Source: Salsuginibacillus kocurii DSM 18087 (lineage in GTDB: Bacteria; Bacillota; Bacilli; Bacillales; Marinococcaceae). From it: a DNA stretch of 54,577 nt. This document shows, one piece after another, positions 19,534-29,020 of the stretch (position 1 is the stretch's first letter; the number at the start of each line of letters is the position of its first letter). The notes beneath the pieces were generated by a model. The model was not told the DNA's origin, did no database searches, and saw nothing but the letters and a program-made list of their open reading frames with translations. The position numbers were made by a program, and so were the translations under genes. Where the stretch lies: positions 1-54,577 of the forward strand of contig NZ_KB898635.1 in the NCBI RefSeq assembly GCF_000377705.1, given 5' to 3'.

Positions 19534-19596
19534 AAGAGACCCATTATATGGCCCGAAACGGTCTCTTTTCGGATCGTACCGATCGAGACCGTGGGC
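19534..19596 (+). other. Alternative hairpins upstream of spoVG
   Basis: AAGAGACC (19534-19541) is a perfect complement of GGTCTCTT (19560-19567). The overlapping CGGTCTC (19559-19565) is also a perfect complement of GAGACCG (19585-19591), with GATCG/CGATC (19572-19576, 19580-19584) stacked inside and GCCC/GGGC outside. The two folds exclude each other. It lies between the ridA terminator and the spoVG promoter. Function unknown. Confidence 0.5.
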
Positions 19597-19645
19597 ATTG
19601 CTTTTCCCGTTTTTCTAACTTTTTTTAGATTTTTTTAACATATAG

Positions 19646-19674
19646 GAAGGAGTTTCTAAAAATCTATTGAATCT
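19646..19674 (+). promoter_or_regulatory. spoVG promoter (sigma-H type) with upstream AT-rich region
   Basis: GAAGGAGTT at 19646-19654, 11-base spacer, ATTGAATCT at 19666-19674 fit the sigma-H consensus (RNAGGAWWW, N11-12, RNNGAATWW). The T/A-rich tract at 19607-19640 corresponds to the AT box through which AbrB represses spoVG in B. subtilis. Confidence 0.8.
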
Positions 19675-19715
19675 AGTCTATCAAGATCCTTATTTGGTAA
19701 AAAGGTGGTGAAAGA

Positions 19716-20015
19716 ATGGAAGTAACTGACGTGAGGCTTCGTCGGGTGCAAACGGATGGTCGCATGCGTGCGATTGCTTCCATTACAGTCGATCATGAAT
19801 TTGTTGTGCACGATATTCGAGTGATAGACGGGAATAATGGTTTATTTGTCGCTATGCCTAGTAAACGTACTCCAGACGGAGAGTTTAGAGACATCGCCCA
19901 CCCGATCTCCTCTCATACGCGCGATAAAATCCAGACAGCCGTATTGGGAGAATATGAAAAGCAGGGTCGCTCTGAAGAAGACAAAGTAGAATACGAAGAA
20001 GCAGGTGCCTCGTAG
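19716..20015 (+). CDS. spoVG: SpoVG, RNA-binding global regulator
   Basis: A 99-residue SpoVG, almost identical to B. subtilis over the first ~75 residues ([42 protein letters not shown]). In Bacillus it affects asymmetric septation and cortex formation; in Listeria and Staphylococcus it is a nucleic-acid-binding regulator of virulence and cell wall genes. ATG 19716 follows AAAAAGGTGGTGAAAGA. The tail is acidic. It has its own promoter and a strong terminator, so it is monocistronic. Confidence 0.97.
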   Translation: MEVTDVRLRRVQTDGRMRAIASITVDHEFVVHDIRVIDGNNGLFVAMPSKRTPDGEFRDIAHPISSHTRDKIQTAVLGEYEKQGRSEEDKVEYEEAGAS

Positions 20016-20040
20016 AAAGTTGGGAGAGACGTGCTTAATG

Positions 20041-20075
20041 AACCAGCGGACATATTTTTAGCCGCTGGTTTTTTC
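20041..20075 (+). terminator. Terminator after spoVG
   Basis: Perfect 9-bp stem AACCAGCGG / CCGCTGGTT followed by TTTT. Confidence 0.9.
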
Positions 20076-20091
20076 AAGTAGAAGTAACGCC

Positions 20092-20120
20092 TTGAAATGA
20101 CTTTGGTTTTAGGATATATT
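20092..20120 (+). promoter_or_regulatory. glmU promoter (sigma-A type)
   Basis: TTGAAA at 20092-20097, 17-base spacer, TATATT at 20115-20120. Confidence 0.75.
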
Positions 20121-20154
20121 CGTAAGGGACATTTGAAAGGCTGGAGGACTTGGA

Positions 20155-21513
20155 ATGAACAATCGCTATGCAGTGATCTTGGCTGCAGGTCAGGGAACGA
20201 GAATGAAGTCAAGTTTGTATAAAGTGTTACACCCTGTGGTTGGCAAGCCTATGGTAGAACATGTAACCGATCAAGTGAGTCAAGCCGGTTTTGCAGAGAT
20301 CGTAACCATTATTGGGCATGGTGCTGAGAGCGTAAAAGAACAGCTTAAAGACCGTGTCTCTTATGTGTTGCAGGAGGAGCAGCTTGGTACCGGACATGCT
20401 GTCATGCAGGCTCAAAATAAGCTGGCAGCGAAAGAGGGAACAACGATTGTTCTGTGCGGGGATACGCCCTTAATTTCGAGTGAAACGATGGAAGCCTTAG
20501 TGAACCATCACGAAGAACAAGGCGCAAAAGCAACTGTCTTAACCGCACATGCTGATGATCCAGCAGGCTATGGGCGCGTGGTGAGAGAGCCTTCAAGCGG
20601 ACAAGTTAACCGAATTGTTGAGCATAAAGATGCGACGGAAGCAGAGCGCGGGATCCGTGAAATTAATACGGGGACCTATTGTTTTGATAATGCTCGCTTA
20701 TTTGAAGCTCTAGAACATGTTGGAAATGAAAATGTTCAAGGAGAATATTACCTGCCAGATGTCATTGAAATTATGCAATCTGCAGGTGAAGTAGTTGCTG
20801 CTTATCAAACCCCTGATTTTAGTGAAACCATTGGGGTCAATGATCGTCTTGCCTTAGCAGAAGCTGAGAAAGCTATGCGTCTTCGGATCAATCGTTATTG
20901 GATGAAACAAGGGGTTACGTTGATTGATCCTGAGCATACATACATTTCGAGTGATGCTGAGATCGGTCCGGATTCCACCCTTTATCCAGGCGTGGTTGTG
21001 AATGGCGAGGTAACCATCGGTTCGAATTGTACCATTGGTGCGCATACACAAATTACCGATAGTACGATTGGAAACGGCACAGAGATTCAACAATCCGTGG
21101 TCTCCAACAGCACGATCGGAAACGAGGTACAGATCGGTCCATACGCGCATATCCGACCTGATTCGAAGTTGGAAGACCAAACAAAGGTTGGTAATTTTGT
21201 TGAGGTGAAAAAATCGACGTTCGGAGCAGGTAGTAAAGCCTCTCATTTAAGTTATATCGGAGATGCAGAAATCGGAAAAGATGTTAACCTTGGCTGTGGG
21301 TCTATCACAGTAAATTATGATGGGTCTCAAAAACATCGTACCACTGTAGAAGACGGGGCGTTTATAGGCTGCAACGCAAATTTAATTGCACCGGTCACAG
21401 TAGGGGCAAAAGCCTATGTTGCTGCAGGCTCAACGATTACCGAGGACGTGCCTGGGGAATCCTTGTCGATTGCACGAAGCCGCCAAACGAATAAAGAAAA
21501 TTACTTGAAGTGA
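20155..21513 (+). CDS. glmU: Bifunctional GlcN-1-P acetyltransferase / GlcNAc-1-P uridyltransferase
   Basis: A 452-residue two-domain enzyme that makes UDP-GlcNAc for peptidoglycan and teichoic acids. The N-terminal pyrophosphorylase domain (1-~230) opens with [19 protein letters not shown]. The C-terminal left-handed beta-helix (from ~250) shows hexapeptide repeats such as IGPDST, IGSNCT and IGNGTE, and the acetyltransferase [11 protein letters not shown] block near residue 362. Likely cotranscribed with prs, 36 bases downstream. Confidence 0.97.
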   Translation: MNNRYAVILAAGQGTRMKSSLYKVLHPVVGKPMVEHVTDQVSQAGFAEIVTIIGHGAESVKEQLKDRVSYVLQEEQLGTGHAVMQAQNKLAAKEGTTIVLCGDTPLISSETMEALVNHHEEQGAKATVLTAHADDPAGYGRVVREPSSGQVNRIVEHKDATEAERGIREINTGTYCFDNARLFEALEHVGNENVQGEYYLPDVIEIMQSAGEVVAAYQTPDFSETIGVNDRLALAEAEKAMRLRINRYWMKQGVTLIDPEHTYISSDAEIGPDSTLYPGVVVNGEVTIGSNCTIGAHTQITDSTIGNGTEIQQSVVSNSTIGNEVQIGPYAHIRPDSKLEDQTKVGNFVEVKKSTFGAGSKASHLSYIGDAEIGKDVNLGCGSITVNYDGSQKHRTTVEDGAFIGCNANLIAPVTVGAKAYVAAGSTITEDVPGESLSIARSRQTNKENYLK

Positions 21514-21549
21514 CACGAGCCTGAATTATATTACGGAGGGAAGCGAACG

Positions 21550-22500
21550 ATGGCAACGTATAATGATCCTTATTTTAAAGTGTTTACGTTAAATTCGAAC
21601 AAAGACCTCGCTCAAGAAGTTGTAAATGAAATTGGTATAGAGATGGGGAAAAGTTCAATCAAGCGCTTCAGCGACGGAGAGGTGCAAGTAAACATAGAAG
21701 AAAGCATCCGCGGTTGTGATGTGTTTCTAATTCAGTCTACGTCCGAACCAGCTAACGAACATATTATGGAACTATTAATCATGGTAGATGCTTGTAAACG
21801 TGCTTCTGCCAAGACAATAAACGTTGTCATTCCTTACTACGGATATGCCCGTCAAGATCGTAAGGCACGTTCCCGCGAGCCAATTACTGCAAAACTTATG
21901 GCTAATTTGCTAGAGACGGCTGGGGCTGACCGTGTAGTTTCTCTTGATCTGCACGCGACACAAATACAGGGATTCTTTGATATTCCAGTTGATCAGCTAA
22001 TGGGAGCTCCGCTTTTATCCGATTATTTTAAAGAAAAAGGGTTGGATGATATTGTTGTTGTTTCTCCTGATCATGGCGGGGTGATCCGGGCTCGGAAAAT
22101 GGCAGACCGCCTGCATGCTCCAATCGCTATCATCGACAAGCGCCGTCCTGAGCCGAATAGATCGGAAGTTATGAATATTGTAGGAAACATTGAAGGGAAA
22201 ACAGCGATTATTATTGATGATATGATCGACACTGCCGGTACAGTGTCTCTGGCTGCGGATGCTTTAATCGAACAAGGGGCTAAAGCCGTTTACGCCTGTT
22301 GCACTCATCCTGTTCTCTCTGGACCGGCAATGGAACGTATCCAAAATTCGCGCATAGAGGAATTGATTGTCACCAATTCAATTGAGCTTCCGGAAGAAAA
22401 GAAAATTGAGAAGTTAACGCAACTTTCTGTAGGGCCGCTCATTGCTGAAGCAATCGTTCGCGTACACGAGCAAACATCAGTCAGCACTCTCTTTGACTAA
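21550..22500 (+). CDS. prs: Ribose-phosphate pyrophosphokinase (PRPP synthase)
   Basis: A 316-residue class I PRPP synthase. [16 protein letters not shown] near residue 40, [16 protein letters not shown] near 132 and the PRPP loop [11 protein letters not shown] near 222 are conserved. It makes PRPP from ATP and ribose-5-phosphate for nucleotides, histidine and tryptophan, and PRPP is the effector of PurR encoded upstream. ATG 21550 follows TACGGAGGGAAGC. Confidence 0.97.
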   Translation: MATYNDPYFKVFTLNSNKDLAQEVVNEIGIEMGKSSIKRFSDGEVQVNIEESIRGCDVFLIQSTSEPANEHIMELLIMVDACKRASAKTINVVIPYYGYARQDRKARSREPITAKLMANLLETAGADRVVSLDLHATQIQGFFDIPVDQLMGAPLLSDYFKEKGLDDIVVVSPDHGGVIRARKMADRLHAPIAIIDKRRPEPNRSEVMNIVGNIEGKTAIIIDDMIDTAGTVSLAADALIEQGAKAVYACCTHPVLSGPAMERIQNSRIEELIVTNSIELPEEKKIEKLTQLSVGPLIAEAIVRVHEQTSVSTLFD

Positions 22501-22556
22501 AAGAGAACACACGATTTCCATAGCAAGATAAACACATCTGAGCAAACAAAAACGGC

Positions 22557-22585
22557 TTGCGTTTTTAAATAGCGGTTGGTAGAAT
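22557..22585 (+). promoter_or_regulatory. ctc promoter candidate (sigma-A type)
   Basis: TTGCGT at 22557-22562, 17-base spacer, TAGAAT at 22580-22585. B. subtilis ctc is sigma-B dependent, but I do not see a convincing GTTT...GGGTAT here, only GTTTTT with an off-spacing GGTAGA. Confidence 0.5.
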
Positions 22586-22650
22586 AGTGAATTAAGTGGT
22601 GTCGTACGGGACAGACCCCGTGTGAACAAAATTAAATGAGGTGAAAGAGC

Positions 22651-23310
22651 ATGTCTGCATTACTTGAAGCAAAACAACGCGGAGACTTGAAACGCTCCGA
22701 GACACGCCGCCTTCGTGCAGAAGGATATATTCCAGGCGTATTATATGGTAAAACACAAGAAAGCACACCAGTTTTCGTAGAGAACGTTTCTTTTATCAAA
22801 ACAGTTCGTGAAGTTGGTCGTAATGGTATCATTGAGTTGGACCTTGATCAAACAGGCAAAAAACACAAAGTAATCGTGAACGACATTCAGCAGGATTCGT
22901 TGAAAGATACTTACGAGCACGTTGACTTTTTCGAAGTAGATTTAACGACAGAGATGGATGCTGACGTTTCCGTAAACCTAGTCGGCGAAGCACCTGGTGA
23001 AAAAGCAGAAGGCGGTGTAGTATCTCACCTTCTATTTACTGTGTCGGTACGGGCTCTACCAGAAGAGATCCCAGACCAGATTGAAGTCGATATTTCAGAA
23101 TTAAACATTGGTGACTCCGTCTTTATTGGTGATTTGAAGGCAGACAAAACGTTTACCTTTAACGATGATCCAGAAGAGCCGGTTGTTACCGTGCTTCCTC
23201 CAGAATCAACTGTGGAAGAGGAAGAACCTGCAGATGAAGATGCAGAGCCAGAACTGGTCGGCGACGACAGTGAGTCTGAGGCTGCTGAGGAAAACAACGA
23301 AGAAGAATAA
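22651..23310 (+). CDS. ctc: Ribosomal protein bL25, general stress protein Ctc
   Basis: A 219-residue long-form bL25 (TL5/Ctc). The N-terminal 5S-rRNA-binding domain (1-~95) begins ALLEAKQRGDLKRSETRRLR; the C-terminal beta domain (~100-190) includes LVGEAPGEKAEGGVV. The last ~35 residues are almost entirely acidic. Ctc binds 5S rRNA and is induced by stress in B. subtilis. ATG 22651 follows GAGGTGAAAGAGC. A terminator lies 11 bases after the stop. Confidence 0.95.
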   Translation: MSALLEAKQRGDLKRSETRRLRAEGYIPGVLYGKTQESTPVFVENVSFIKTVREVGRNGIIELDLDQTGKKHKVIVNDIQQDSLKDTYEHVDFFEVDLTTEMDADVSVNLVGEAPGEKAEGGVVSHLLFTVSVRALPEEIPDQIEVDISELNIGDSVFIGDLKADKTFTFNDDPEEPVVTVLPPESTVEEEEPADEDAEPELVGDDSESEAAEENNEEE

Positions 23311-23320
23311 ACAACATTCT

Positions 23321-23356
23321 AAAGGTATAGCCTGCACTGCAGGTTATGCCTTTTTT
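23321..23356 (+). terminator. Terminator after ctc
   Basis: A 15-bp stem AAAGGTATAGCCTGC / GCAGGTTATGCCTTT with two G-U pairs and a 3-base loop, followed by TTT. Confidence 0.88.
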
Positions 23357-23500
23357 ACCGATTGAGGAATGAACGTTCGCTTGCGCTTCTATCTGAACTC
23401 TCTCTAAGCTATGCTTGTGAAAGATTAACTTTATCACGTGCAGGGTAGGTAAGAACAAAGGTTTTAAGATGGCAAGAAACAAAAGAGGTGAACTCTCAAC

Positions 23501-24070
23501 TTGAAATTAATTGTTGGTTTAGGCAATCCTGGGCGAAAATATAAAAAAACGCGGCATAACGTAGGCTTTGAAGCCTTAGATGCTGCTGCAAAGCAACTCG
23601 GTATTAAATTTAAAAAAGCCAAATTAGTTAAAGGTTCGGTGGCGGAATACGGGATAGCCAATGAAAAGGTTATCTTCTTAAAACCGAAAACTTTTATGAA
23701 TTTGTCTGGCGAAGCGGTTCAGCCGTTAGCAGATTACTATAATATCGAACTTGAGAATATTCTCGTCATTTATGATGACTTAGATCTCTCTCCCGGAGCT
23801 CTGCGCTTGCGCCAAAGTGGCGGACATGGTGGGCATAATGGCATCAAATCGCTTATATCTCATTTGGGCAGTAAAGAATTTAAGCGCATTCGTATTGGCG
23901 TAGGTCGGCCGCCGGAAGGAGTTTCTGTAACCAGTCATGTGTTGGGGACATTTGCACCAGATGAAAAAAAGGAAGTAGAGAATACAATAAATACAGCAGC
24001 AAAAGCATGCGAGACATGGACGAATTCAGACTTCCAACAGGTAATGAACGAATATAATAAAAAAGTATAA
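23501..24070 (+). CDS. pth: Peptidyl-tRNA hydrolase (SpoVC)
   Basis: A 189-residue Pth that recycles peptidyl-tRNA. VGLGNPGRKYKKTRHNVGF near residue 4 contains the catalytic histidine and N10-type asparagine; FMNLSGE near 66 and the GGHGGHNGIKS loop near 107 are also conserved. The start is TTG at 23501 with AAGAGGTG 10 bases upstream. B. subtilis spoVC mutants are blocked in sporulation. fin follows after 58 bases. Confidence 0.96.
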   Translation: MKLIVGLGNPGRKYKKTRHNVGFEALDAAAKQLGIKFKKAKLVKGSVAEYGIANEKVIFLKPKTFMNLSGEAVQPLADYYNIELENILVIYDDLDLSPGALRLRQSGGHGGHNGIKSLISHLGSKEFKRIRIGVGRPPEGVSVTSHVLGTFAPDEKKEVENTINTAAKACETWTNSDFQQVMNEYNKKV

Positions 24071-24128
24071 GTTAGACTGACAGCGCCAATACTAGAAGTC
24101 ATTAAGAGATAGAAGGAGCATATACTTA

Positions 24129-24359
24129 ATGACAGTTCAATATGTTTGCCGCCATTGTCAGTCAGAAATTGGAAATGTGTTGAAAGAGCAAGTAACCGAC
24201 CATGATTTAGGTTTTACTCAATTAACTGAAGATGAGAAGCAGCAAATGATTCAGAACGAGCAGGACGGAGCTAAAAAAGTACAAGTGATATGCGAGCATT
24301 GTTATGAAGCACAGCAACGTAATCCTGCTCTGCATGAACTCGACTATTGGATTCACTAG
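24129..24359 (+). CDS. fin: Anti-sigma-F factor Fin (YabK)
   Basis: A 76-residue protein with two zinc-binding CxxC pairs, CRHC at residues 7-10 and CEHC near residue 57, and the typical opening MTVQYVCRHC. In B. subtilis, Fin antagonises sigma-F to ease the switch to sigma-G in the forespore. Location between pth and mfd is conserved. Gin, encoded at the left end of the window, performs the analogous task on sigma-G. Confidence 0.93.
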   Translation: MTVQYVCRHCQSEIGNVLKEQVTDHDLGFTQLTEDEKQQMIQNEQDGAKKVQVICEHCYEAQQRNPALHELDYWIH

Positions 24360-24389
24360 ACGAAAAAAGACAACTGAAGAAGGAAAAAG

Positions 24390-24420
24390 GCTTTGGGCTA
24401 ACTCTCCCAAAGCATTTTTC
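24390..24420 (+). terminator. Terminator after fin
   Basis: Perfect 8-bp stem GCTTTGGG / CCCAAAGC with an 8-base loop, followed by ATTTTTC. Confidence 0.85.
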
Positions 24421-24592
24421 TGTTTTTATCTCGGTCGCCAAGAAAGAAAATACATGTTAGGATGTTCCTTAAGTTTAAGGAAGATCGCATATAGAGCAAG
24501 TTATAAGAGAAAGTATGGATAGAAGCAAGGGATAACATAAGCTGAGAGAGAATAACTGATGAAGCGCAATAGATTGAGGAGGAAGCGGGAGC

Positions 24593-27500
24593 ATGAGAGG
24601 ACTTGAGGAGATCATTCTTCGAAACCCTGAGCTTAACAAAGTCAGGCAAGGGTTGGAAGACGGGGTAAGTGAACAATTAATTACGGGACTCAGTGGGGCT
24701 TCAAAGCCTTTGTTTATGTCTGGTGTTCAAGCAGAAATGAAGCAGCCGCAACTGCTTATTACTCATAATTTATACCAAGCACAAAAATGGTATGAAGATT
24801 TACAGGACGTATTGGGTGATGACGTCCAGCTATATCCGGTCAATGAGCTTATTTCCTCGGAAATAGCAGTAGCCAGTCCGGAGATGAGAGGGCAGCGTAT
24901 TGATGTTTTAAATAGGCTGCTGCGTGAAGATGTACAGGTTGTCATTGTTCCGATTGCAGGACTGAGACGCTTGCTTCCGCCCAAAGATTTGTGGTCAGCT
25001 TCTCAAACTATCTTAAGGGTGGGAGAAGAAATTGATATCGACAGCTTCCTTGCCCAGCTTCCTGCTTTAGGATATACCCGTGCCGATATGGTTTCTGCAC
25101 CGGGAGAGTTCAGCGTACGAGGGGGGATTATTGATATTTATCCTCTGACGGAAGAATTCCCGGTTCGAATCGACCTATTTGATACAGAGGTGGATTCGCT
25201 TCGCCATTTTCAGGCCGAAGATCAACGTTCGCTTGACCCAATTCATGAAGTGATGATCGGACCAGCAGAAGAGACAATTCTTTTTCAGACGCACGCTGAG
25301 GCTGGGGCATCTCAATTACGAGAAGCGCTGGCAACAACTCTAAAAAAACTCGAACGAGATGAAGTCAAGGAGCGAGCGAGTGAAAGGTTAACAGAAGAAA
25401 TTGAACAGCTCCAGGAAGGACAGCGTTTTCAAGGTATTTATAAGTATATTTCTTATTTGTATGACGAGCCTGCTACCTTACTATCGTATTTCCCGGAGAA
25501 TTCGGTTATTTTTGTTGATGAAATCAGCCGGGTTCAAGAAATGGCAGAACGACTGGACCAAGAAGAGGCTGAATGGCACACGACGATGCTTGAACAAGGA
25601 GAAGCTCCCCATAACATCCGGCTCTCAGTAGAGTCAGCAACGATATTTAGCCGCATCGAGCAGCCTCGTATTTATTTTTCTTTGTTTTTAAGGCAAGTGG
25701 CCGGCACGCAACCTGAAACAATTGTCAATATAAATAGTAAAGCTATGCAACAATTCCATGGGCAGATGCCTGTACTCCAAAATGAAATGGAACGTTGGAT
25801 GAAAGGTAATTATCGTGTGGTCTTTATTGCTGCCGATGAGAGCCGAGCCAAGCGCCTTCAAAACGTGCTTCATGATTACGGAATGGAGGCAGCGTTTGTA
25901 GATCGGCACACTCCGATCACCTCGGGTAAGGCTTATATTGTAAGAGGACAGCTGAACAGTGGTTTTGAGCTGCCGCTTGAACGTATTGCGGTGGTTACAG
26001 AAGAGGAAACGTTTACTAAAAAAGTGAATCGTACCCGTAAAAAACAAAAGCTCTCAAACGCCGAACGAATTAAGAGTTATTCAGAATTAAAAGTAGGCGA
26101 CCTGGTTGTTCATGTTGATCATGGGATTGGTAAATATATCGGGATTGAAACACTTGAAGCGAATGGGATGAATGAAGATTACTTGCTCGTGTCTTATGCC
26201 GGAAATGACAAGTTGTATGTCCCGGTCGATAAGATCGACCAAGTTCAAAAGTACATCGGTTCAGAAGAAAAAGATCCAAAAATCCATGCCCTCGGTGGCG
26301 GAGACTGGAAGAAGACGAAACGAAAGGTGCAGTCATCCGTTCAAGATATAGCCGATGATTTAATTAAATTATATGCTGAACGCGAAGCATCTAAAGGACA
26401 CGCTTTTTCACCAGACGATGAAGAGCAGAAGGCATTTGAAGCAGCTTTCCCTTATCAAGAAACAGAAGACCAGATGAGAGCTGCAGAAGAAATTAAAACA
26501 GACATGGAGCGAGAACGGCCTATGGATCGTCTGCTGTGCGGCGATGTGGGCTACGGGAAAACAGAGGTGGCCATCCGCGCCGCTTTCAAGGCGATTATGG
26601 ATGGAAAGCAAGTAGCGCTCTTAGTACCAACTACGATATTAGCCAAACAGCATTATGACACGATAAGTGAGCGGTTCGCCGATTATCCGATCAATATTGG
26701 TCTGTTAAATCGCTTTCGCAGTAAAAAACAGCAAAAAGAAACGCTGAACTCTTTAAAAGTAGGCGGTATAGATCTTGTCATCGGAACGCACCGCCTCTTG
26801 TCTAAGGATGTACAATTCAAAGAGCTTGGGTTTTTGATTGTTGATGAAGAGCAGCGCTTTGGCGTCACTCATAAAGAAAAAATTAAACAGCTTAAATCAA
26901 ATATTGATGTGCTTACGTTAACTGCTACGCCAATCCCCCGCACACTGCATATGTCGATGCTTGGAGTGAGAGATCTCTCTGTGCTAGAAACGCCGCCGGA
27001 AAATCGTTTTCCTGTGCAAACATATGTTATGGAGTACAATGGGGCCTTGTTAAGAGAATCGATTGAACGAGAACTGAGCCGGGGCGGGCAAGTATTTTTG
27101 TTATATAATCGTGTCGATGATATTTCTCGAATGGCCGAGCAAGTACAAGCACTTGTGCCTGATGCCAATGTTACCTATGCTCATGGTCAAATGAATGAAC
27201 AGGAACTTGAAGCCCGGATGATTGACTTTCTAGAAGGTGAACAAGATGTGTTGGTCACCACTACAATTATCGAAACAGGCGTAGACATTCCAAATGTAAA
27301 TACGTTAATTATTTACAACGCTGATAAAATGGGGCTTTCTCAGCTGTATCAGATTCGAGGCCGGGTTGGTCGTTCGAACCGCGTCGCTTACGCTTATTTC
27401 ACCTATGCTAGAGACAAAGTATTAACGGAAGTGGCAGAGCAACGCTTACAGGCTATTAAAGAATTCACGGAACTCGGCTCTGGCTTTAAGATTGCAATGC

Positions 27501-28126
27501 GCGACCTATCCATTCGAGGTGCTGGTAACCTTTTAGGTGCCAAACAGCATGGATTTATTGATTCCGTCGGTTTTGACATGTATTCGCAAATGTTAAAAGA
27601 AGCGGTGGAGGAACGGAAAGGAACAACTGGGGCTGCTAAGGAGAAGGCTGCCGAAGCTGAGCTTGATATTCAAGTGGAAGCTTACATTCCTGCTTCTTAT
27701 ATTGCAGATGCGAAGCAGAAAATTGAAATGTATAAGCGGGTAAAAGGCCTTAGCAGCTTTGAAGATCTTCAGGAACTGCAGGATGAATTAATTGACCGCT
27801 TTGGGGAATACCCCGATGAAGTTAAACGCTTGCTTACGTTTGCAAACATTAAATTATTAGCAGGAGAGAACGGAGTGCAATCAATCAAAGAACAGGCCGG
27901 TAAATGCACTATTATATTTAGTGAAGAGCAAAGTGCAGTTATGGACGGCGCTGAACTTTTCTCGCTTGTTAATGAATTAGGACGTGATGTCGGCCTCGGT
28001 ACCGAAGGATCTCAAATTAAGGTCGTTCTTCACTCAAAACGTTTATCATCTACGGTATATCTACATGTCTTGGAGCAGCTTCTTAAAAACATTCCGCGTG
28101 TTTATAAACAAGAAAAACACGCGTAA
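24593..28126 (+). CDS. mfd: Transcription-repair coupling factor Mfd
   Basis: A 1177-residue DNA translocase that removes stalled RNA polymerase and recruits UvrA. The UvrB-like N-terminal region includes FSVRGGIIDIYP near residue 170. The RNAP-interaction module with LKVGDLVVHVDHGIGKY starts near 500. RecG-like helicase motifs follow: CGDVGYGKTE near 648, DEEQ near 750, TATPIPRTL near 780 and QIRGRVGRS near 920. The C-terminal TRCF domain ends the protein. Start and length match B. subtilis (1177 residues). Confidence 0.97.
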   Translation: MRGLEEIILRNPELNKVRQGLEDGVSEQLITGLSGASKPLFMSGVQAEMKQPQLLITHNLYQAQKWYEDLQDVLGDDVQLYPVNELISSEIAVASPEMRGQRIDVLNRLLREDVQVVIVPIAGLRRLLPPKDLWSASQTILRVGEEIDIDSFLAQLPALGYTRADMVSAPGEFSVRGGIIDIYPLTEEFPVRIDLFDTEVDSLRHFQAEDQRSLDPIHEVMIGPAEETILFQTHAEAGASQLREALATTLKKLERDEVKERASERLTEEIEQLQEGQRFQGIYKYISYLYDEPATLLSYFPENSVIFVDEISRVQEMAERLDQEEAEWHTTMLEQGEAPHNIRLSVESATIFSRIEQPRIYFSLFLRQVAGTQPETIVNINSKAMQQFHGQMPVLQNEMERWMKGNYRVVFIAADESRAKRLQNVLHDYGMEAAFVDRHTPITSGKAYIVRGQLNSGFELPLERIAVVTEEETFTKKVNRTRKKQKLSNAERIKSYSELKVGDLVVHVDHGIGKYIGIETLEANGMNEDYLLVSYAGNDKLYVPVDKIDQVQKYIGSEEKDPKIHALGGGDWKKTKRKVQSSVQDIADDLIKLYAEREASKGHAFSPDDEEQKAFEAAFPYQETEDQMRAAEEIKTDMERERPMDRLLCGDVGYGKTEVAIRAAFKAIMDGKQVALLVPTTILAKQHYDTISERFADYPINIGLLNRFRSKKQQKETLNSLKVGGIDLVIGTHRLLSKDVQFKELGFLIVDEEQRFGVTHKEKIKQLKSNIDVLTLTATPIPRTLHMSMLGVRDLSVLETPPENRFPVQTYVMEYNGALLRESIERELSRGGQVFLLYNRVDDISRMAEQVQALVPDANVTYAHGQMNEQELEARMIDFLEGEQDVLVTTTIIETGVDIPNVNTLIIYNADKMGLSQLYQIRGRVGRSNRVAYAYFTYARDKVLTEVAEQRLQAIKEFTELGSGFKIAMRDLSIRGAGNLLGAKQHGFIDSVGFDMYSQMLKEAVEERKGTTGAAKEKAAEAELDIQVEAYIPASYIADAKQKIEMYKRVKGLSSFEDLQELQDELIDRFGEYPDEVKRLLTFANIKLLAGENGVQSIKEQAGKCTIIFSEEQSAVMDGAELFSLVNELGRDVGLGTEGSQIKVVLHSKRLSSTVYLHVLEQLLKNIPRVYKQEKHA

Positions 28127-28190
28127 TCCGCCTCGGAACAGGAAGAGGCTTGAATTTTCTCTCGATTTTCCATAAAAACCGAAAAACTGT

Positions 28191-28219
28191 GTATAGTTCT
28201 TCCACGCAGAAGGATAATA
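28191..28219 (+). promoter_or_regulatory. Possible sigma-G promoter for spoVT
   Basis: GTATA at 28191-28195, 17-base spacer, GATAATA at 28213-28219, one base from the sigma-G -10 CATNNTA. spoVT is a sigma-G gene in B. subtilis. Confidence 0.5.
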
Positions 28220-28269
28220 ACGGTAGCCGGTAAAAACAGGCACGCCTATAGCAACAGGATTACCGTTAT
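28217..28269 (+). other. Inverted repeat in spoVT leader
   Basis: ATAACGGTA at 28217-28225 is the perfect complement of TACCGTTAT at 28261-28269, closing a 35-base loop that itself has CCGGT and CAGG/CCTA segments. It would lie in the spoVT 5' leader. No T run follows. Confidence 0.4.
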
Positions 28270-28295
28270 CAACGAGAGAAAGTGAGGCATGTAGA

Positions 28296-28835
28296 ATGAA
28301 AGCTACAGGTATTGTACGCCGTATTGATGATCTAGGCAGAGTCGTTATCCCTAAAGAAATTCGTCGTACACTTCGCATCCGTGAAGGTGACCCGCTGGAG
28401 ATATTTGTGGATCGCGACGGTGAAATCATTCTTAAAAAATATTCCCCTATAACAGAGCTTGGAGATTTCTCGAAGGAATATGCCGAAGCCTTATATGACA
28501 CCCTCCAGCACCCGATATTAATTGCAGACCGTGATACGTACATTGCCGTTTCTGCTGGTTTAAAGAAGGATTATAATAATAAACACATTGGCGATGTAGT
28601 AGAGCGAGTCATTCGAGAACGCCAAGTCGAAGTACAAACAAAGCGTGGCGATTATAACTTGGTGAGTGATGTACACGAAGAAATGCGTGGTTATGCGATC
28701 GCCCCTATTATTGCAAATGGGGACCCAATCGGCGCTGTTGTATTAATGGCTAAAGAGCAGGAGCTTGACCGTTCCTTGAGTGAAAAAATGCTCGAAACGG
28801 CAGCCAGCTTTTTAGCAAGACAGATGGAACAATAA
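28296..28835 (+). CDS. spoVT: Stage V sporulation regulator SpoVT
   Basis: A 179-residue forespore transcription factor. The N-terminal AbrB-type swapped-hairpin domain (MKATGIVRRIDDLGRVVIPKE, residues 1-50) is followed by a GAF-like domain (~57-178). In B. subtilis it modulates the sigma-G regulon as an activator and repressor. ATG 28296 follows GAGAGAAAGTGAGGC. It is flanked by a structured leader and a strong terminator. yabM, next in B. subtilis, is missing. Confidence 0.97.
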   Translation: MKATGIVRRIDDLGRVVIPKEIRRTLRIREGDPLEIFVDRDGEIILKKYSPITELGDFSKEYAEALYDTLQHPILIADRDTYIAVSAGLKKDYNNKHIGDVVERVIRERQVEVQTKRGDYNLVSDVHEEMRGYAIAPIIANGDPIGAVVLMAKEQELDRSLSEKMLETAASFLARQMEQ

Positions 28836-28843
28836 CACACTCT

Positions 28844-28900
28844 AAAAGACGGTCTTTCCCCCTTTGCTTATGAGGGTGAGGGAGATCGTCTTTTGCTTTT
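28844..28900 (+). terminator. Terminator after spoVT
   Basis: A long stem AAAAGACGGTCT / AGATCGTCTTTT with a further inner pairing of the C-rich and GAGGG segments, followed by GCTTTT. Confidence 0.82.
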
Positions 28901-29020
28901 CATGCTACAATAAGGATTGATTTCATTTTGGCTACCAGGTGTACATAAAAGACAAGAAGTTTAAAATGAAGGTAGTGTGGAAGGAAGAGGCAGGATTGAT
29001 TGGAAAGGGTGATTGAAAGC

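Noticed and set aside
22555-22590. Sigma-B promoter for ctc as in B. subtilis
   Set aside because: The GTTT and GGGTAT-like halves do not fit in sequence or spacing; a sigma-A reading is better.
28127-28165. Terminator after mfd
   Set aside because: Only a 5-bp GCCTC/GAGGC stem with a weak T run; not strong enough to list.
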